Source: Malachius bipustulatus (taxonomy: Eukaryota > Arthropoda > Insecta > Coleoptera > Melyridae). Taken from it: a DNA stretch of 64,000 nt. Numbering within the stretch: the stretch's first letter is position 1; each line of letters begins with the position of its first letter. The DNA is taken from positions 24,932,268 through 24,996,267 of the forward strand of contig OU342639.1 in NCBI GenBank assembly GCA_910589415.1, in the 5' to 3' direction. The position numbers were made by a program, and so were the translations under genes. The notes under the pieces are model-generated. The model did no database searches. It had not been told where the DNA came from and saw only the letters and a list, made by a program, of their open reading frames with translations. Shown here piece after piece: positions 47,713 through 58,984 of the stretch.

Positions 47713-47951
47713 GGCCCGGTTGCACAAACGTTAATTACAGATCTGCCAGATAATTACTGATTTTAAAATGCCCTGTATTATCAAAATGTTGGTCTAATAT
47801 GGCTGGAAATAAATTCTACTCCCTTTTAGAAGAGTTAATGACTGATTAAAAATAAAATATCATTCAAAATATTCACCCTATTTTCAAAATTTACAATTTA
47901 AAATCAGTAATTATCTGACAAATCTTTAATTAACATTTGTGCAACTGGCCC
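47713..47951. mobile_element. 239-bp MITE, GGCCCGGTTGCACAAA type
   Basis: Inverted ends ggcccggttgcacaaacgtt and aacatttgtgcaactggccc match at 17 of the first 20 positions, and pairing continues through aattacagat/atctttaatt. aca occurs on both outer sides, compatible with a 3-bp duplication. A relic of the same type is near 41095. Confidence 0.75.
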
Positions 47952-48535
47952 ACAGAGTGAAATACTTTTCCTTAACCTCTGATCATCCGTATCAATATTT
48001 TCTTGTCTAGGAATTTGTCGCTCAGTCCGTTTCAATTATTCGCGAGAAAAATAAATTTGTCGCTCTGCATTTGTTGGTGTTTTTCAATGATTATCAATCT
48101 TCATATTGAGTGATATTATATTCCTTAGCCGCTGATAATGCGTATCAATATTTTTTCGTCTAGGAATTTGTCGCTCGGTCCGTTTCAATTATTCGAGAGA
48201 AAAATTAATTTGTCGCTCTGCATTTGTTAATGACTTTCAGCGACTACCGATCTTTTCGCCTGAAACACAAGAAACATATATGATAATCTTTATTGATAAT
48301 TTCTTCGTATCAGAATTCGTTGCTATAAGTATATTGCTGGTCCCATCGTCTGACCAGCTTCGTTGTCAAACACTTTCTATTCAAGATTTTTTATAAGTAA
48401 TAGATACGAAATCTGTCTCTTCGTAACTAAAGAGCGACAAAAAACTCCGTGTTTTAAAGTATCTTATTATATTTTTGTCAAATTTTTTAACATTGCTACT
48501 CTTCTAAGTTGATATAAACTTACAGGGCTACGTGT

Positions 48536-49535
48536 TAATTAAAAAAAATTAGGTAATGTAATTGAAATTATTCAATCGCAACAAATTTTTCTGCCGTTTC
48601 AACTATGAATGCAGAGACTATAAATACATGACGTTTTAATTTTCCTTGAGACTAAATGGAATTGCAAAGGAAATTTTAGATAGATGATGTAAATCCTCTT
48701 CCTCGTAGAATAACAGTAAAGCTCACCTGTATGGACACGTGCCTTTTCATAAGTATTATTCTGACAAAAATATATTCACGTGCCCTTTCATGAGTATTAT
48801 TCTGACAAAAAAATTATTCTCGCAAGTAGGTATATAATAGCCACGTTTCCCAGCCGGCTTTTAATAAAAGCCGGGTCAGGTTAACAAGGGCGGTTAATGT
48901 TCGAGCTGGGGGCTATGATTAGAGTAGGACGACCTTTCTTTTACCCTATATAGAATCCCTAAATCGTGACTCCCAAGGTCATTGATTGGTCTCCGCTTAC
49001 ATGCAATGGCTTCCTGTTTTTCTCTCAGACTCATACTAGCAGACCGTTCTTGTTTCTTAGTTCTAATCTCGAGTCTCGAGTACTCGAGTGTTCCAGTTTT
49101 TGACTTGAGGGGTTATATGTGAACTTTTTTGTGAGAGTTTTGACTTCTGCCATTTTTAAATTAATAAGTTACTCGGGAGTTAATTAACACATAAATTTAG
49201 AGAAAACTTTTTTAGTTTCGAATTATTTTAAAAATTGGAAATAAACTTCCTTACTACAGATTGGCGGTGTTTATAACAGTAATTATAAGTTAAGGTCACT
49301 TCGCAGAAATAATAAGGAAACAAGCAAATAGAAAATCAGCAAAACGACACGTGCAGCGTGTGCAGAATTACATTGAAAATGAGCCAAGTTCGCGATTATG
49401 CATGGCATATTTGCATCATCCTGCGAAGTCATTTTATTTGTTTTTTACTCCTTCGAAAATGCTGAAGCAGGTGCTAATTTTTTTTTACCATGGGGCTTAT
49501 TATTGTTATTATTTCTAGGGTAGGTTCAAAGCCCT
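48536..49535. other. Non-coding interval
   Basis: A perfect short hairpin, cggcttttaataaaagccg, lies at 48854-48872. A directly repeated acgtgcc(c)ttttcat word occurs near 48745 and 48780. No gene recognised. Confidence 0.4.
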
Positions 49536-49559
49536 TGCACTGAAGCTTGCGCTTATTGT

Positions 49560-49860
49560 ACCCCTTTGGATAATTATCTCATCAGTCCCGTCTCCCGAAA
49601 GTATATTTTAGTATGAGTCCAATGGGTGCCTGTTCTATTTCTTTCGGTTCTGCCATTTCGGTCCCAAATACTAGAAGTCCAGTTCCCTCTAGTGCTGGGC
49701 CTTCACACATAAGGTGGTATGGGGTTTCCTCCCCCTCCCCGCATATCCTGCAATCTGGGTTGTTTTTCACTCCTATTATTGAGAGGTGTTTCATTAGCGG
49801 GCCAGTGTCCTGTTAAAAGTCAAATTGCCCATCTCAGCTGGTGCTTACTCAGCTTTTTCA
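49560..49860 (-). pseudogene. Non-LTR ORF2 C-terminal fragment with CCHC tail
   Basis: Minus-strand frame ending at 49582: ...LKKLSKHQLRWAI, a break, LLTGHWP, a frame change, KHLSIIGVKNNPDCRICGEG, then EETPYHLMCEGPAL and ..LKYTFGRRD stop. The TGH..L..HL..+G and C..CG..EET..HL.C.CP blocks are the usual C-terminus of RNase H-bearing non-LTR elements. It lies directly downstream of a DUF4780-like ORF1 piece, so the middle of the element (endonuclease, RT, RNase H) is deleted. At least two breaks. Confidence 0.72.
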
Positions 49861-50041
49861 GTTCCATCTTTTCTGCTCCCTCTCCTCTTTACCCACCTAG
49901 TCGCTTGACCAGCACTCTAGTTAGGTTTAGGTAAGGTCTGCATTTGAGTTGCTCTATTTCCTCCCATAGCTCACATGAGGAAAATTAGTTGCTGGCCTTT
50001 TGTGTCAGGTTTCCTGTTCACTAGGGTCCATGTTTCTGGTT

Positions 50042-50480
50042 TTAATCCTGGGTTTTGTATTCCCAGTCTTTTTTGCATTTTTTTTTCTGGTTGGTCCCTG
50101 GTATCCATACTAGTGCTCTTATAGGTGTCGGAACCTTGGTGCCGAGTTTCGCTCCTGACCAGGGTTCCATTTCCCTGACCACCCGCACCAGCCAGTCCTC
50201 TGTGGCCTGGTCAGCACAGGAAGCCATGAGAAAGTCCCCTCTAAGCTGCACTCCTGAGAACCTTGGTGCAGGTTTTCCTTCTTTTACGTTGTTTCGGGTT
50301 TTGCTACACTGGGGACTGGGGTTCACCTTCAACCCTAGCTTTCTAGGTTCTCCAGTTTCCCCCTGGTTTTGTAGTTTCTACTCTTTTCTCAGTTTCCTGC
50401 GAGCGGCTCCTGAGAATTTTTTTGGGTGTGTCTTTCTTTTTAGAATCCCCTTCCCTATTTGAATTAGGTGTGCATGTCTT
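50042..50480 (-). pseudogene. Non-LTR ORF1 fragment, DUF4780-like
   Basis: A minus-strand ORF of 96 codons contains RGDFLMASCADQATEDWLVR, VVREMEPWSGAKL and PIRALVWIPG. A 'tests the DNA/RNA strand' domain with ..T.D..T..WL...+..W.GA.L and a terminal V.W.PG is the pattern I associate with DUF4780, found in insect non-LTR ORF1 proteins. Upstream an Arg/Lys-rich stretch fits the domain's usual flank. Together with 49560-49860 this is one internally deleted copy. Confidence 0.6.
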
Positions 50481-52296
50481 GGTTCATATGGTTCCCACGA
50501 GTAATGGAGCTATTAAAGAAATATACCATACGCAGAGCTTCATACGTATATGGTAGGCATTTATTTTCGAAGGTGCGCCACTTCTTCGAGGTTGAATCCA
50601 GAAGAAACTGATCTACTATTTAGCCACGCATCCTTTTAGCCTGGGTTCCCGCCGTAGGATTTAGGTTTTTAAAGGTTGTCTCCTTTTGGTCCAGGCGGTA
50701 AAGCCAAGACCCCCGTATTCCTCTGTTCGCGAGATATGACTTCGACAAGAGTTTTACGGTCTTTCGGAGAGTCCACTTTCTCCGGCAACGTTATAACCCC
50801 TGTGCAGACCTTTAGTCACGACACTACAACTATAGGTTGGGGGAGGTGGTCCGTGGCAGGCTTAGCCATTGGGCTTAGTAACCTGGTTCTTTGATTGCGC
50901 CTCAATAGGAAACTCATTTAGAGAGTAGATTCTTCAGTGCGCTTTATGCAGTTTTTGAATCTGGAAGTACACCTCAGGAAATTCTGAAAGTTGCTAAAGC
51001 AACCTTTGAAAGTTGATTATCCGAGAAATTAAAAAACCAATACAATAAAGCGTTTATGAAATGATAAACATTAACAATGTAAATTATTTTTCTGAAAACG
51101 CCGTTCTAGCTAATTAGTTAGAATTTATAAAATTAAATTCTAAAATAATTTATGTTGGATTTTCCACAAAAAAAAATAAGCAGCTTGATAATTTTTTCAT
51201 ATAGCAATATTAGCAATAGAGAAAGTATAGCCTATACATGCAGAGAATCTCAGATCCATGCATAAATTTATTGTTTATTCGTTTTCGTTATTAGAATTTT
51301 TTTAAATAATAGCTGAAGTTCTAGCTTTTTTTTGTTTATCACGCAATTTCATTGAAACTTGTGCCATAATTTTGCCATAACTACACGAGCACAACTTTAC
51401 AAAAAACACCGACGCAAATTAAAAAAGAGTTCTGCACGTAATTTGCGCACACAAAAAAAAACTATGGCATAAGAAATTGCATGATAAACGAAATAGTTGT
51501 GCCAACTTGGCTTTAAGTCAGGACACATATTTTTTGAAAAAAAAAGTAAGTGCACAAAGATATCGCATTGCGCACCAAAATTGCACAAAATTTTCATAAA
51601 TTCATCATCATTAAGGCATTTACATGAATTTTTTAGAGCCGTAATTAATTATTATTATCCGCGTGTACATACTAGCTGACAACACATCGTCCGTGGTGAT
51701 AACATGCATCTGGGCAATTCTGTTGTCCATTCATAATAGATTCGTATTGTCGGCATAAATCAAAGCGGTAATGCTCTCAGACTAGCAGACTATAGCGTCG
51801 ACCTTGACACATTTACATTTATCGAGTTGTTATTGTCGTTATCTCCATTTCCAGATGTAATGTTACCACGCGTTACGTAATCGGATACGTGTACAATCAT
51901 TAATTTAAAGTTATTCATTTTTTATGCATAATTTTCATTTTATTTCTTTACGCGTAAGTTTTCAGTTATTTTCGCATCTCATGCATAGTTTCCTATTTCG
52001 TATAGTTGTTAAACTTCGAAGGTTTTTGTTAATAACTGTTTTGTCTTCAGACTCCTTTGCTTTGATCTCTTGTTTCGAATTTATTACCCTTTTCGGCGAA
52101 CATTACCTCGACCTTGAACTCTTTGAAGCACCCTATATAGTTCGCTGTTTGGCACTAATGTCTTTAGTATTTTTTACTTATAATGAAAACATCCGACTAC
52201 ATGATATTAGAAAAATAAACATGAATGAAAGCAAATTAATTCAAACCTGGGCTATAACATTTTTGAGTTGTTTTAAAATTTGATTTATCTTCTGCT
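50481..52296. other. Non-coding interval
   Basis: 50480-50900 is GC-richer and probably the remaining 5' part of the same non-LTR copy, but no frame stays open. 51,000-52,296 is AT-rich; the 119-codon + strand ORF at 51924-52283 has no recognised motif and no splice support. Confidence 0.4.
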
Positions 52297-53062
52297 ATAC
52301 ACAGAGGGTTCCAGTTTGTATGTTCATAATTAAGGCAAACGACAACACGTGAAAATCGGCGCCCGTGAAAATAATGATATTATTTCGAGATACAGGGTGT
52401 TATAAAACTTGGAAAAAAATAAATCAATTTTATTGAATATCTTTTAAACTATTGAGATAATTTTTCTCAATTGTGGTTCTTGTTAATAATATAGAGGGGT
52501 AAAATTTTGAAGTACAAAAAATGTTGAAGGTGAAACCAATGGCGTAGTTATAAGGGTTTTCTTTATTTTAAGCTCCAGAACTTCTACGCCACTGGGGAAG
52601 ATCAATTTTTTAAAGCTTATTTTGAAATGTTATATTATCTGAAAAATTATCTAAGAGGCTTTAGTTTTTGAGATATATATATTTTTTTTAAACGAGATTA
52701 CATCATAAAACTGCAAAATTCAAGAGGGACGACTATAAACTCATCATTTTGAAATTTCATATTTTAAAAAATTCTTTAAGAAAACGGTATATGTACCTAT
52801 TAAAAAAATGGATTATTTTTTAGTGCCGTAGAAGTTTTGGGGATTAAAAAAAAGAACCTCCATAACCACGCCACTGGTTTTGCTTGAGAAGTTTTTTGTA
52901 CGTCAAAATTTTACCCTTCTGTTAATATTAACCTTACACCAAAATATACCTCGAAAATAAAACGTTTTGGAGCAAGACTTTATAGCAAAAAGTACAATTA
53001 TTTTTACGTGTTCTAACCTTTTGCCGGAGTTATAAACACACAAACTCGAACGCCCTGTATAA
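52297..53062. repeat. Foldback element, family F, copy 2
   Basis: Left end atacacagagggttccagtt, right end aacgccctgtataag. Pairing words include gcaaacgacaacacgtgaaa/ttttacgtgttctaacctt, cttctacgccactgg (52577-52591) with ccactggttttgcttgagaa in the other arm, and ggtgttataa near a nested tacagggtg (52391). Shares word order with 28308-29133. Confidence 0.78.
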
Positions 53063-53587
53063 GCAAAACAATATAACACACATTATGTTGATTATTAGAC
53101 TCATTATGACAACCGACACTTTGGTAGCTTAAGGTATTATGATCCGTGTCTTACCAATTACATACGCCATTTTAACTGCCTCGGTCGTTGTCAAGGAGAC
53201 TCTTTTTACTCTTCGTTGCCTAGATACCAACGCAGTAACCTCATCGCTATTATAAATGTCATACTCATAATGTTTTCATTTTATTACAGTGTAGTATATC
53301 ACACAACATTAACTTTTAACACTGTAGCATGAAAAGCAAGGTGAAATTGACATTACCATTATCATTTTTATTTATTTGACAATAATAATTGTTGCATGAT
53401 TCAACAAAATACCGTTGATATTATAACCTCACTACCTAGTCCTGGATTGTGGGATTATATTGGTCATACAGGGTATCAATTTGAAAACTTGTCACCCCTG
53501 AATTTTCCCTTGAAAAATGTTTCTTAAAGAAATGCCGAAACAGAATTTTTTTATTTAATTTGTGTTCTATTGACGTAAAAAAAAATT

Positions 53588-53654
53588 ATACAGGGTGTTC
53601 CCTGACTCAGTAATGGCGACATTGTCTATTTTTTTAAATGGGACAACCTGTATA
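53588..53654. repeat. 67-bp mini-palindrome with TACAGGGTG ends
   Basis: tatacagggtgttccc on the left and gggacaacctgtata on the right are inverted with one mismatch. The spacer is about 35 bp and shows no further pairing. It may be a solo pair of ends of a deleted foldback. Confidence 0.6.
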
Positions 53655-53870
53655 TTATTACATTTTCAGATTGTCTGAGAAAATCCAGTAAGAATGGTTT
53701 TCACAGTTGGGGTTTAAACTTCAGTAACATAAAGTTATAAACAAGTGAAAATCGCAGTTTTTCATTTTCCAAGCAGCTTGTTTTGAAAACAGCTCTAAAT
53801 ATCGTAAAACGGCTTACATGTCCCTATCTTAACTTTTAAAGCGTTAGCCTATTGTGTAAATGAAATTTTT

Positions 53871-53913
53871 ATACAGGGTGATGGAAATTAATAGATTTTT
53901 CGTCACTCTGTAT
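53871..53913. repeat. 43-bp mini-palindrome with TACAGGGTG ends
   Basis: atacagggtgatgg and cgtcactctgtat are inverted ends around a 16-bp spacer. It lies about 80 bp before the satellite array. Confidence 0.55.
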
Positions 53914-53989
53914 GAAAATTTCATCCATGCATGGTTTGTTTTTGTTGTCAATAATATTAATATAACATTTCGGACCTTCAGCAAAACTT

Positions 53990-54800
53990 TCAGCTTTTTT
54001 TCAGTCTATCAAGTCCGTGGCCGAAAGCGTGGCTGGCCATTTTTATGAAATTTCGGACTTTTTTGAGCAAAATATCAGCAAAAATTATTTTTCACTGTAT
54101 TAAGTCCGTAGCCGAAAGCGTGGCTGGTCATTATTCAAAAATTTCGTTTTTTCACAAAATTTTAGCAAAAATGATTTTTCAGTTTTTAAAGTTCGTGGCC
54201 GGAAGCGGGCTGTTATTTATTATGAAATTTCGGGATTTTTTGAGCAAAATTTCAGTAAAGATCGTTTTTTCAGCTTATTAAGTCCGTAGCCGAAAGGATG
54301 CACTGGCCATTATTAGAAACTAATAGGTTTTTTTCAAAATTTCAGCAATTGTTTTTTTGTTTTTAAAGTTTGTGGCCGAAAACGTGGCAGGCCACGTATT
54401 ATGAAATTTATCGTACTTTTTGAGCAAAATTTAAGCTTTTTTTTCAATTTATTAAGTCCGTAGCCGACGTGCATGGCCATTCTTAAAAACATTTTGTGGA
54501 AAAAATCCACAAAATTTCAGCGAAAATGTTTTTTCAGTTTCTTCAGTCCGTGGCCGAAAGTGTGGCTGGTCATCATTATGAAGTTTTGGGATTTTTTTGA
54601 GCAAAATTTCAGTAAAAAATATTTTTTCAATTTATTAAATCGTGGCCGGAAGCGTAGCGTTTTTTTTCAGTGTAACTATGTTGTACGTATTTTCCATTTA
54701 AGCCGTAAATATCGAAAAAAATTGTCGGAAATTATTCTAAGTTCCTCGTCCTGACCGAAAGTGTGGCTGGCCGAAGCGTGGCTAACTTGACTTGGCTGCA
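53990..54800 (+). repeat. ~90-bp satellite-like tandem array, right copy (inverted to 23.4 kb)
   Basis: The word gtccgt(g/a)gccgaaagcgtggctgg occurs about nine times at 86-95-bp intervals (54013, 54103, 54190, 54281, 54367, 54456, 54546, about 54640, 54749). A/T-rich spacers with agcaaaatttcagcaaaaat words lie between. The array ends ggctaacttgacttgg, the exact complement of the start of the left array at 23435. Three short ORFs inside are chance products of the repeat. Confidence 0.82.
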
Positions 54801-57800
54801 GACCGCGGTTTGATAATCCAACCATGTTCCAGATTTGTCAAGGGTTTAAATTTTTTTTAAACAATATAACTGTTGATCAAACGATGGATTTTTCATTTTT
54901 TCCCCGCAAATTAACTACAGGATCACAATGGCCGTAATTTAAAGTTATTTTCCACTCGCTAAAGCTCGTGGCATTATCATCATCTGGTGAATAATGGCTT
55001 CATAATCGCTCATATAATAAATAGTATATTATTATTATATCGATTTATGTTGAATAATATTAGAGAATGATATGAAATTACTATCTACTTAACGTCGTCA
55101 GTGTGACTGGTGTTATTGTAAACTGCAACTTATTCGTATGTATAGACTTTTGCAATGTCAATTGAAACGGTGAAAAAACTAAAAAGCGGCTGATATCCGC
55201 ATTTCTTTGATGGAACATAGGCGGCGGTCGGTGGTGTAAAAGAAAATTATAAAAAATCTATTTACTTGAATACATTGAAATTTTATTGCGAAATGGGCAT
55301 GGTAGGTACCTAGTCGCATTTTTTAACGCATAAGGATTGGTGGCAACTTGGCGTTATTTATTATTATGTTAATCTTATATCTTATAGATGTTTTGGACCA
55401 TCTTAACTTTTCAGCTAGGGGTGAAAGTTTTAAATAATTAAAATTTTCTATTTTTCTGTCAGTGGTGCCGGTGGCCTTCACGCAGAATCTGTACTAATAA
55501 TAATAAAAAAGGGTGCACCACTACTTCTTAAAATAAAAAAATATTTGTGAAAGTCGCATTCATTTCTCGACAAAATTTGTTCTCCAGATTTTCTTTCGTC
55601 CGACGAACGTTTTTATATAAAGAAATATCTTTCTCCATAAATTTATAAAATACGATGAAGTAGGCTTTTAATGCATACTTTGGCGAAATTGCTTGTTTGT
55701 AAATTTTGGAAAAACGGTTTGACGCAATATTGATCCAGAACGTCTCGATCCTGAAATGCCCGTCTTTTCTTTTTTCACGTTTGTATCTTTCTCACACAGA
55801 ACTTCTTTTTTAATTTCGTCAATATGTACGTATAATCTTCTCATTGTTTGCCTATTTCATCTCCAGTTTCATTGATAAATACAAATTGGTTTTACAGTAC
55901 ATGCTTCATACACATACTTTTAAAATGTGTGGTACTGGTAGATTATTATCCGCAGTCAAGTTTTAATGAAATGTGATAATACACTTATTATCCAATTATT
56001 GTAATGACGATCGCGAAACGGATTGATAGTCGAGGATAATTATTATTGTTATTATTTGTTTGTTTTAAAAGAGAGGGAATCTAATAATAGGTGACCGTGA
56101 CCTAACCCTTGCAATCTCGTGAGTTTGTATGTTTATTTATAAACGGAATTTTTATGGATATGTAGGACAGGTTGCTTTATTTATGCTATTAACTTCCAGT
56201 CGTTAACATTTCATTCAGATAAGCATGTAGGTATTTATTTCCTTATGTGTAAAGAACAATGACTTTAAATATCATAAAATTGAATATTCTACCTATATCA
56301 GTTCGCATTACTTACGAGTGATAACTAGGTTTTAAATCACAAGTTTTTATCACTCTGGTACCTATTTCGTTTTGGTAATATGTAATTTATAATAATGTTT
56401 TGGTATTTAAATTAATATGTGTGAACACAACTTTATTACATTATAAATTCACCCGAAATTTCAGTTATTATAAATATCACACAGGGTGTTTCATTAGTCA
56501 TAGAAGAAAATTTACGTGAAAATTCCTGGATAAATTTTAACTGAATATTTTCATAAACTAATATTTTTTAAGCCTCCCCTGAGAAGTTAAAGCCCCTTGA
56601 AATAATTGAAGTGGGGTAAACATTCACATTGATCGATTTTTTTCTAAACCGACTTTAATTAAAAAAAAAAAAAACTGAAGTCAAAACTACCAATAAAAAG
56701 CCTTCACAATATCGTTATTTTTTATCCCGCTTTTACCTCTTGGAATTTGTCACTAGAAGTTTCTTCTTAATATTTTTTTTTACTTTATAAATGCATTTAC
56801 TTTAAATACAAAAAAATCGACCAAGGCACCGTTTTCGAATTGAAAAAATAAAATAAAATTGACTGTTCTTCTTGTATAGGTTTCTTGGAAAATGGCTCCA
56901 TTTTTTTGCAGGAAAACAGTGCTTAGGCAAAACAATCAAGAAAACCTTGTTTGCTCATAAATGTATGACGATTTCGAAAATTGTTCTTATCTTAGGCGTA
57001 CCATAGTTTCTAAAGACATAAAAAAGGAATTTCCTTCTGTATTTTTAAAACTAAGCCATTAAGGACCCATGTTTAATGGATCTCTTTATCTAAATATTCA
57101 TTAATAATTTTTTTTTACAGACTAATATGTAGAATGTTTTCAGAAAAATAATTTATATTGTTTATGTATGTAGGCACATTTATATCAGTTTTAAAGATAA
57201 CGTGTAATGTTTAATTGTATTGGTTTCCCGATTCCTCGGGAAATTAACTTTCAGAAGTTGCTTTAGCAATTTTCAGAATTTCCGGAGGTGTGATTACTTA
57301 CAAGGCAATGAAACGCGCAATCAACGCATTTGTTTGTTATTCTGTGGCACCGGAGTGCGAATGCGCTGCTTCGTCGCTTTTCGAACGCCGAACAAACAGA
57401 AAATGTTAATTTTCTTACTGCATGCATGTAGAATGTATGGTTCCTTAACAAAAATCCGCAACATAATGAACTTTTCATTTTGTTTCATGTTTAATGTTTC
57501 ACAACTAGTGGAAAAAAGCAAAACGCAAACCCCTGTCTGCATTAGGTAGGTATCAAAATATAACTGAAATTTTATTGCTGCCTGTAGGATTGCAAATTGT
57601 TTCAATACGATTTCGCATTTAACGACAGTCGTTGAATATGTGTAGTAGTAAATTAAATTGTATCCTTTTGAAACGTCTAATTACAACAGCAAAATTAACG
57701 CAGTATGAAGTTATTATTGCACAGTTGTTGTATAATAATCATTGAAGTTCTTTTACAAGTTACAAGAACAATAAATCTTCCTGCCGGTATTGCGGTTATC

Positions 57801-57880
57801 GACAGTGTAGGTAATTAGTGCTTAATGTTAACTTTTATTGCCGTGTCATCTGAAAGCTGGAACATAAATCGAAGAAAATC
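54801..57880. other. 3-kb interval without recognised gene
   Basis: No ORF with recognised content. A TACAGGGTG-like end (cacagggtgtttcat) is at 56481-56495 without a clear partner. ORFs at 57220-57605 on both strands overlap each other and look like chance. Confidence 0.4.
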
Positions 57881-58032
57881 ATTATACAGGGTGTTTTATC
57901 ACCAGACCGACATGGCTTAAGGGTAAGGGAAGGTGTAGTTTTCAAGGCGAGTCAGGATCTGGTTCTGGTTTTTATATTTTTCTGAGGTCCTAACCTAACT
58001 GCTTCGTTTCGATTATACAGGGTGGGTGATTC
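57881..58032. repeat. Two TACAGGGTG ends in direct orientation
   Basis: tatacagggtgttttatcac at about 57886 and tatacagggtgggtgattca at about 58016 face the same way, about 130 bp apart. They are not an inverted pair, so they probably come from two neighbouring or nested copies. Confidence 0.45.
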
Positions 58033-58452
58033 ATGGATTTTGTCGAAATTTTTTATGAGCAGTAAAAATTTTCAACGAATTGATGGAATTCGATGAAATT
58101 TGGTAGGAATGCTCAGCGAATGACGTTTAATCAAGAATTTTCTGACGATTCCAAAACTCCAGGGCCGTACTCAATTTTTCTGATCTCTTTCGATTTTGTC
58201 AAAAAGTTGCATGCATTTTCTTCAAATTTTAGTGCAATTTTTGAAAACTAAATGCTACAATTGCGGCAAAAAAACCGCTTGACACCATCAATATAACCAA
58301 GACCGGACTCCCTAGACTGATTTTTAATGCCATTTTTTTACCAACATGTATACCAAACTGACAGCTTAGACTGTTTGCCCTAGCCTTAGTCCCGCCGACA
58401 GACACACTGCTTAGCCAAGCCAACAGACTGCACAGGAAAATAGTGCGAGAGT
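58033..58452. other. Non-coding spacer
   Basis: Minus-strand ORFs of up to 83 codons (58480-58229) have no known motif. Nothing else found. Confidence 0.35.
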
Positions 58453-58460
58453 ACTGCAAG

Positions 58461-58976
58461 CAGTGTTGCCACGAGCACAATTTTTTTCGAGACAGATGTC
58501 GCGAAAAAACGAGCCAAATACGTACTAAAACGAGCTATTTCAGATTTAAGAAAAGGGAAATTCTGTATTGTCTGCGAGGAGGTACAATAAAAATTACAAT
58601 TAACAATTGACATTTGACAATTATTGTGTTTTGACGTTTTACTCGCCGACCGCTATGTGCCTGTGCGCAGGCCGCAGATACAGAATAGCAGAATGCAGAA
58701 TAACATAACATAATCCATTGACAGCGGACAGCGCCAGCTGTTGACTAAAAGTTTCAGCTACATACACATACATACATGTTACCACGGCCTTATATTAAAG
58801 AATGCCATGAGCTACGGCCTACACACTACACTACTACTAGGCTGCATGAGCATAGCTGCTGGCTGGACGTCTCTAAAAACCGAAAAAGAGCCAAATCTGG
58901 GAAAGAGGAGTCAGCGAGTAGCTTTTACTTAAAACGAGTCATATCTGGCTCGAACGAGACACCTGTGGCAACGCTG
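58461..58976. mobile_element. 516-bp hAT-like MITE with 8-bp target duplication
   Basis: Ends CAGTGTTGCCAC and (inverted) CAGCGTTGCCAC, with actgcaag directly repeated outside (58453-58460 and 58977-58984). CAGNG ends plus an 8-bp duplication are the hallmark of hAT elements. Related words occur in both halves (aaaacgagcc, aaaacgagtc). No transposase is present. Confidence 0.85.
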
Positions 58977-58984
58977 ACTGCAAG

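Larger units (their letters stand above)
46775..48535. repeat. Large foldback with internal direct repeats (FB-like)
   Basis: The outer arms pair: on the left gtaatatcaacttattagc ... ttagttacgaagagac, on the right gtctcttcgtaactaa ... cttctaagttgatataaac. Inside, aatttgtcgctctgcat recurs in direct orientation at about 47539, 47649, 48053 and 48208, within longer units that also share gccgctgataatgcgtatca. The inverted left arm holds related words (gagcggacaaatc, gaataattgaaacgaag). Two MITEs are inserted in it. The layout recalls Drosophila FB elements. Confidence 0.68.

Noticed and set aside
51924..52283. 119-codon + strand ORF as an Osa exon or independent gene
   Set aside because: Hydrophobic, AT-driven composition, no splice signals in phase, no recognised motif.
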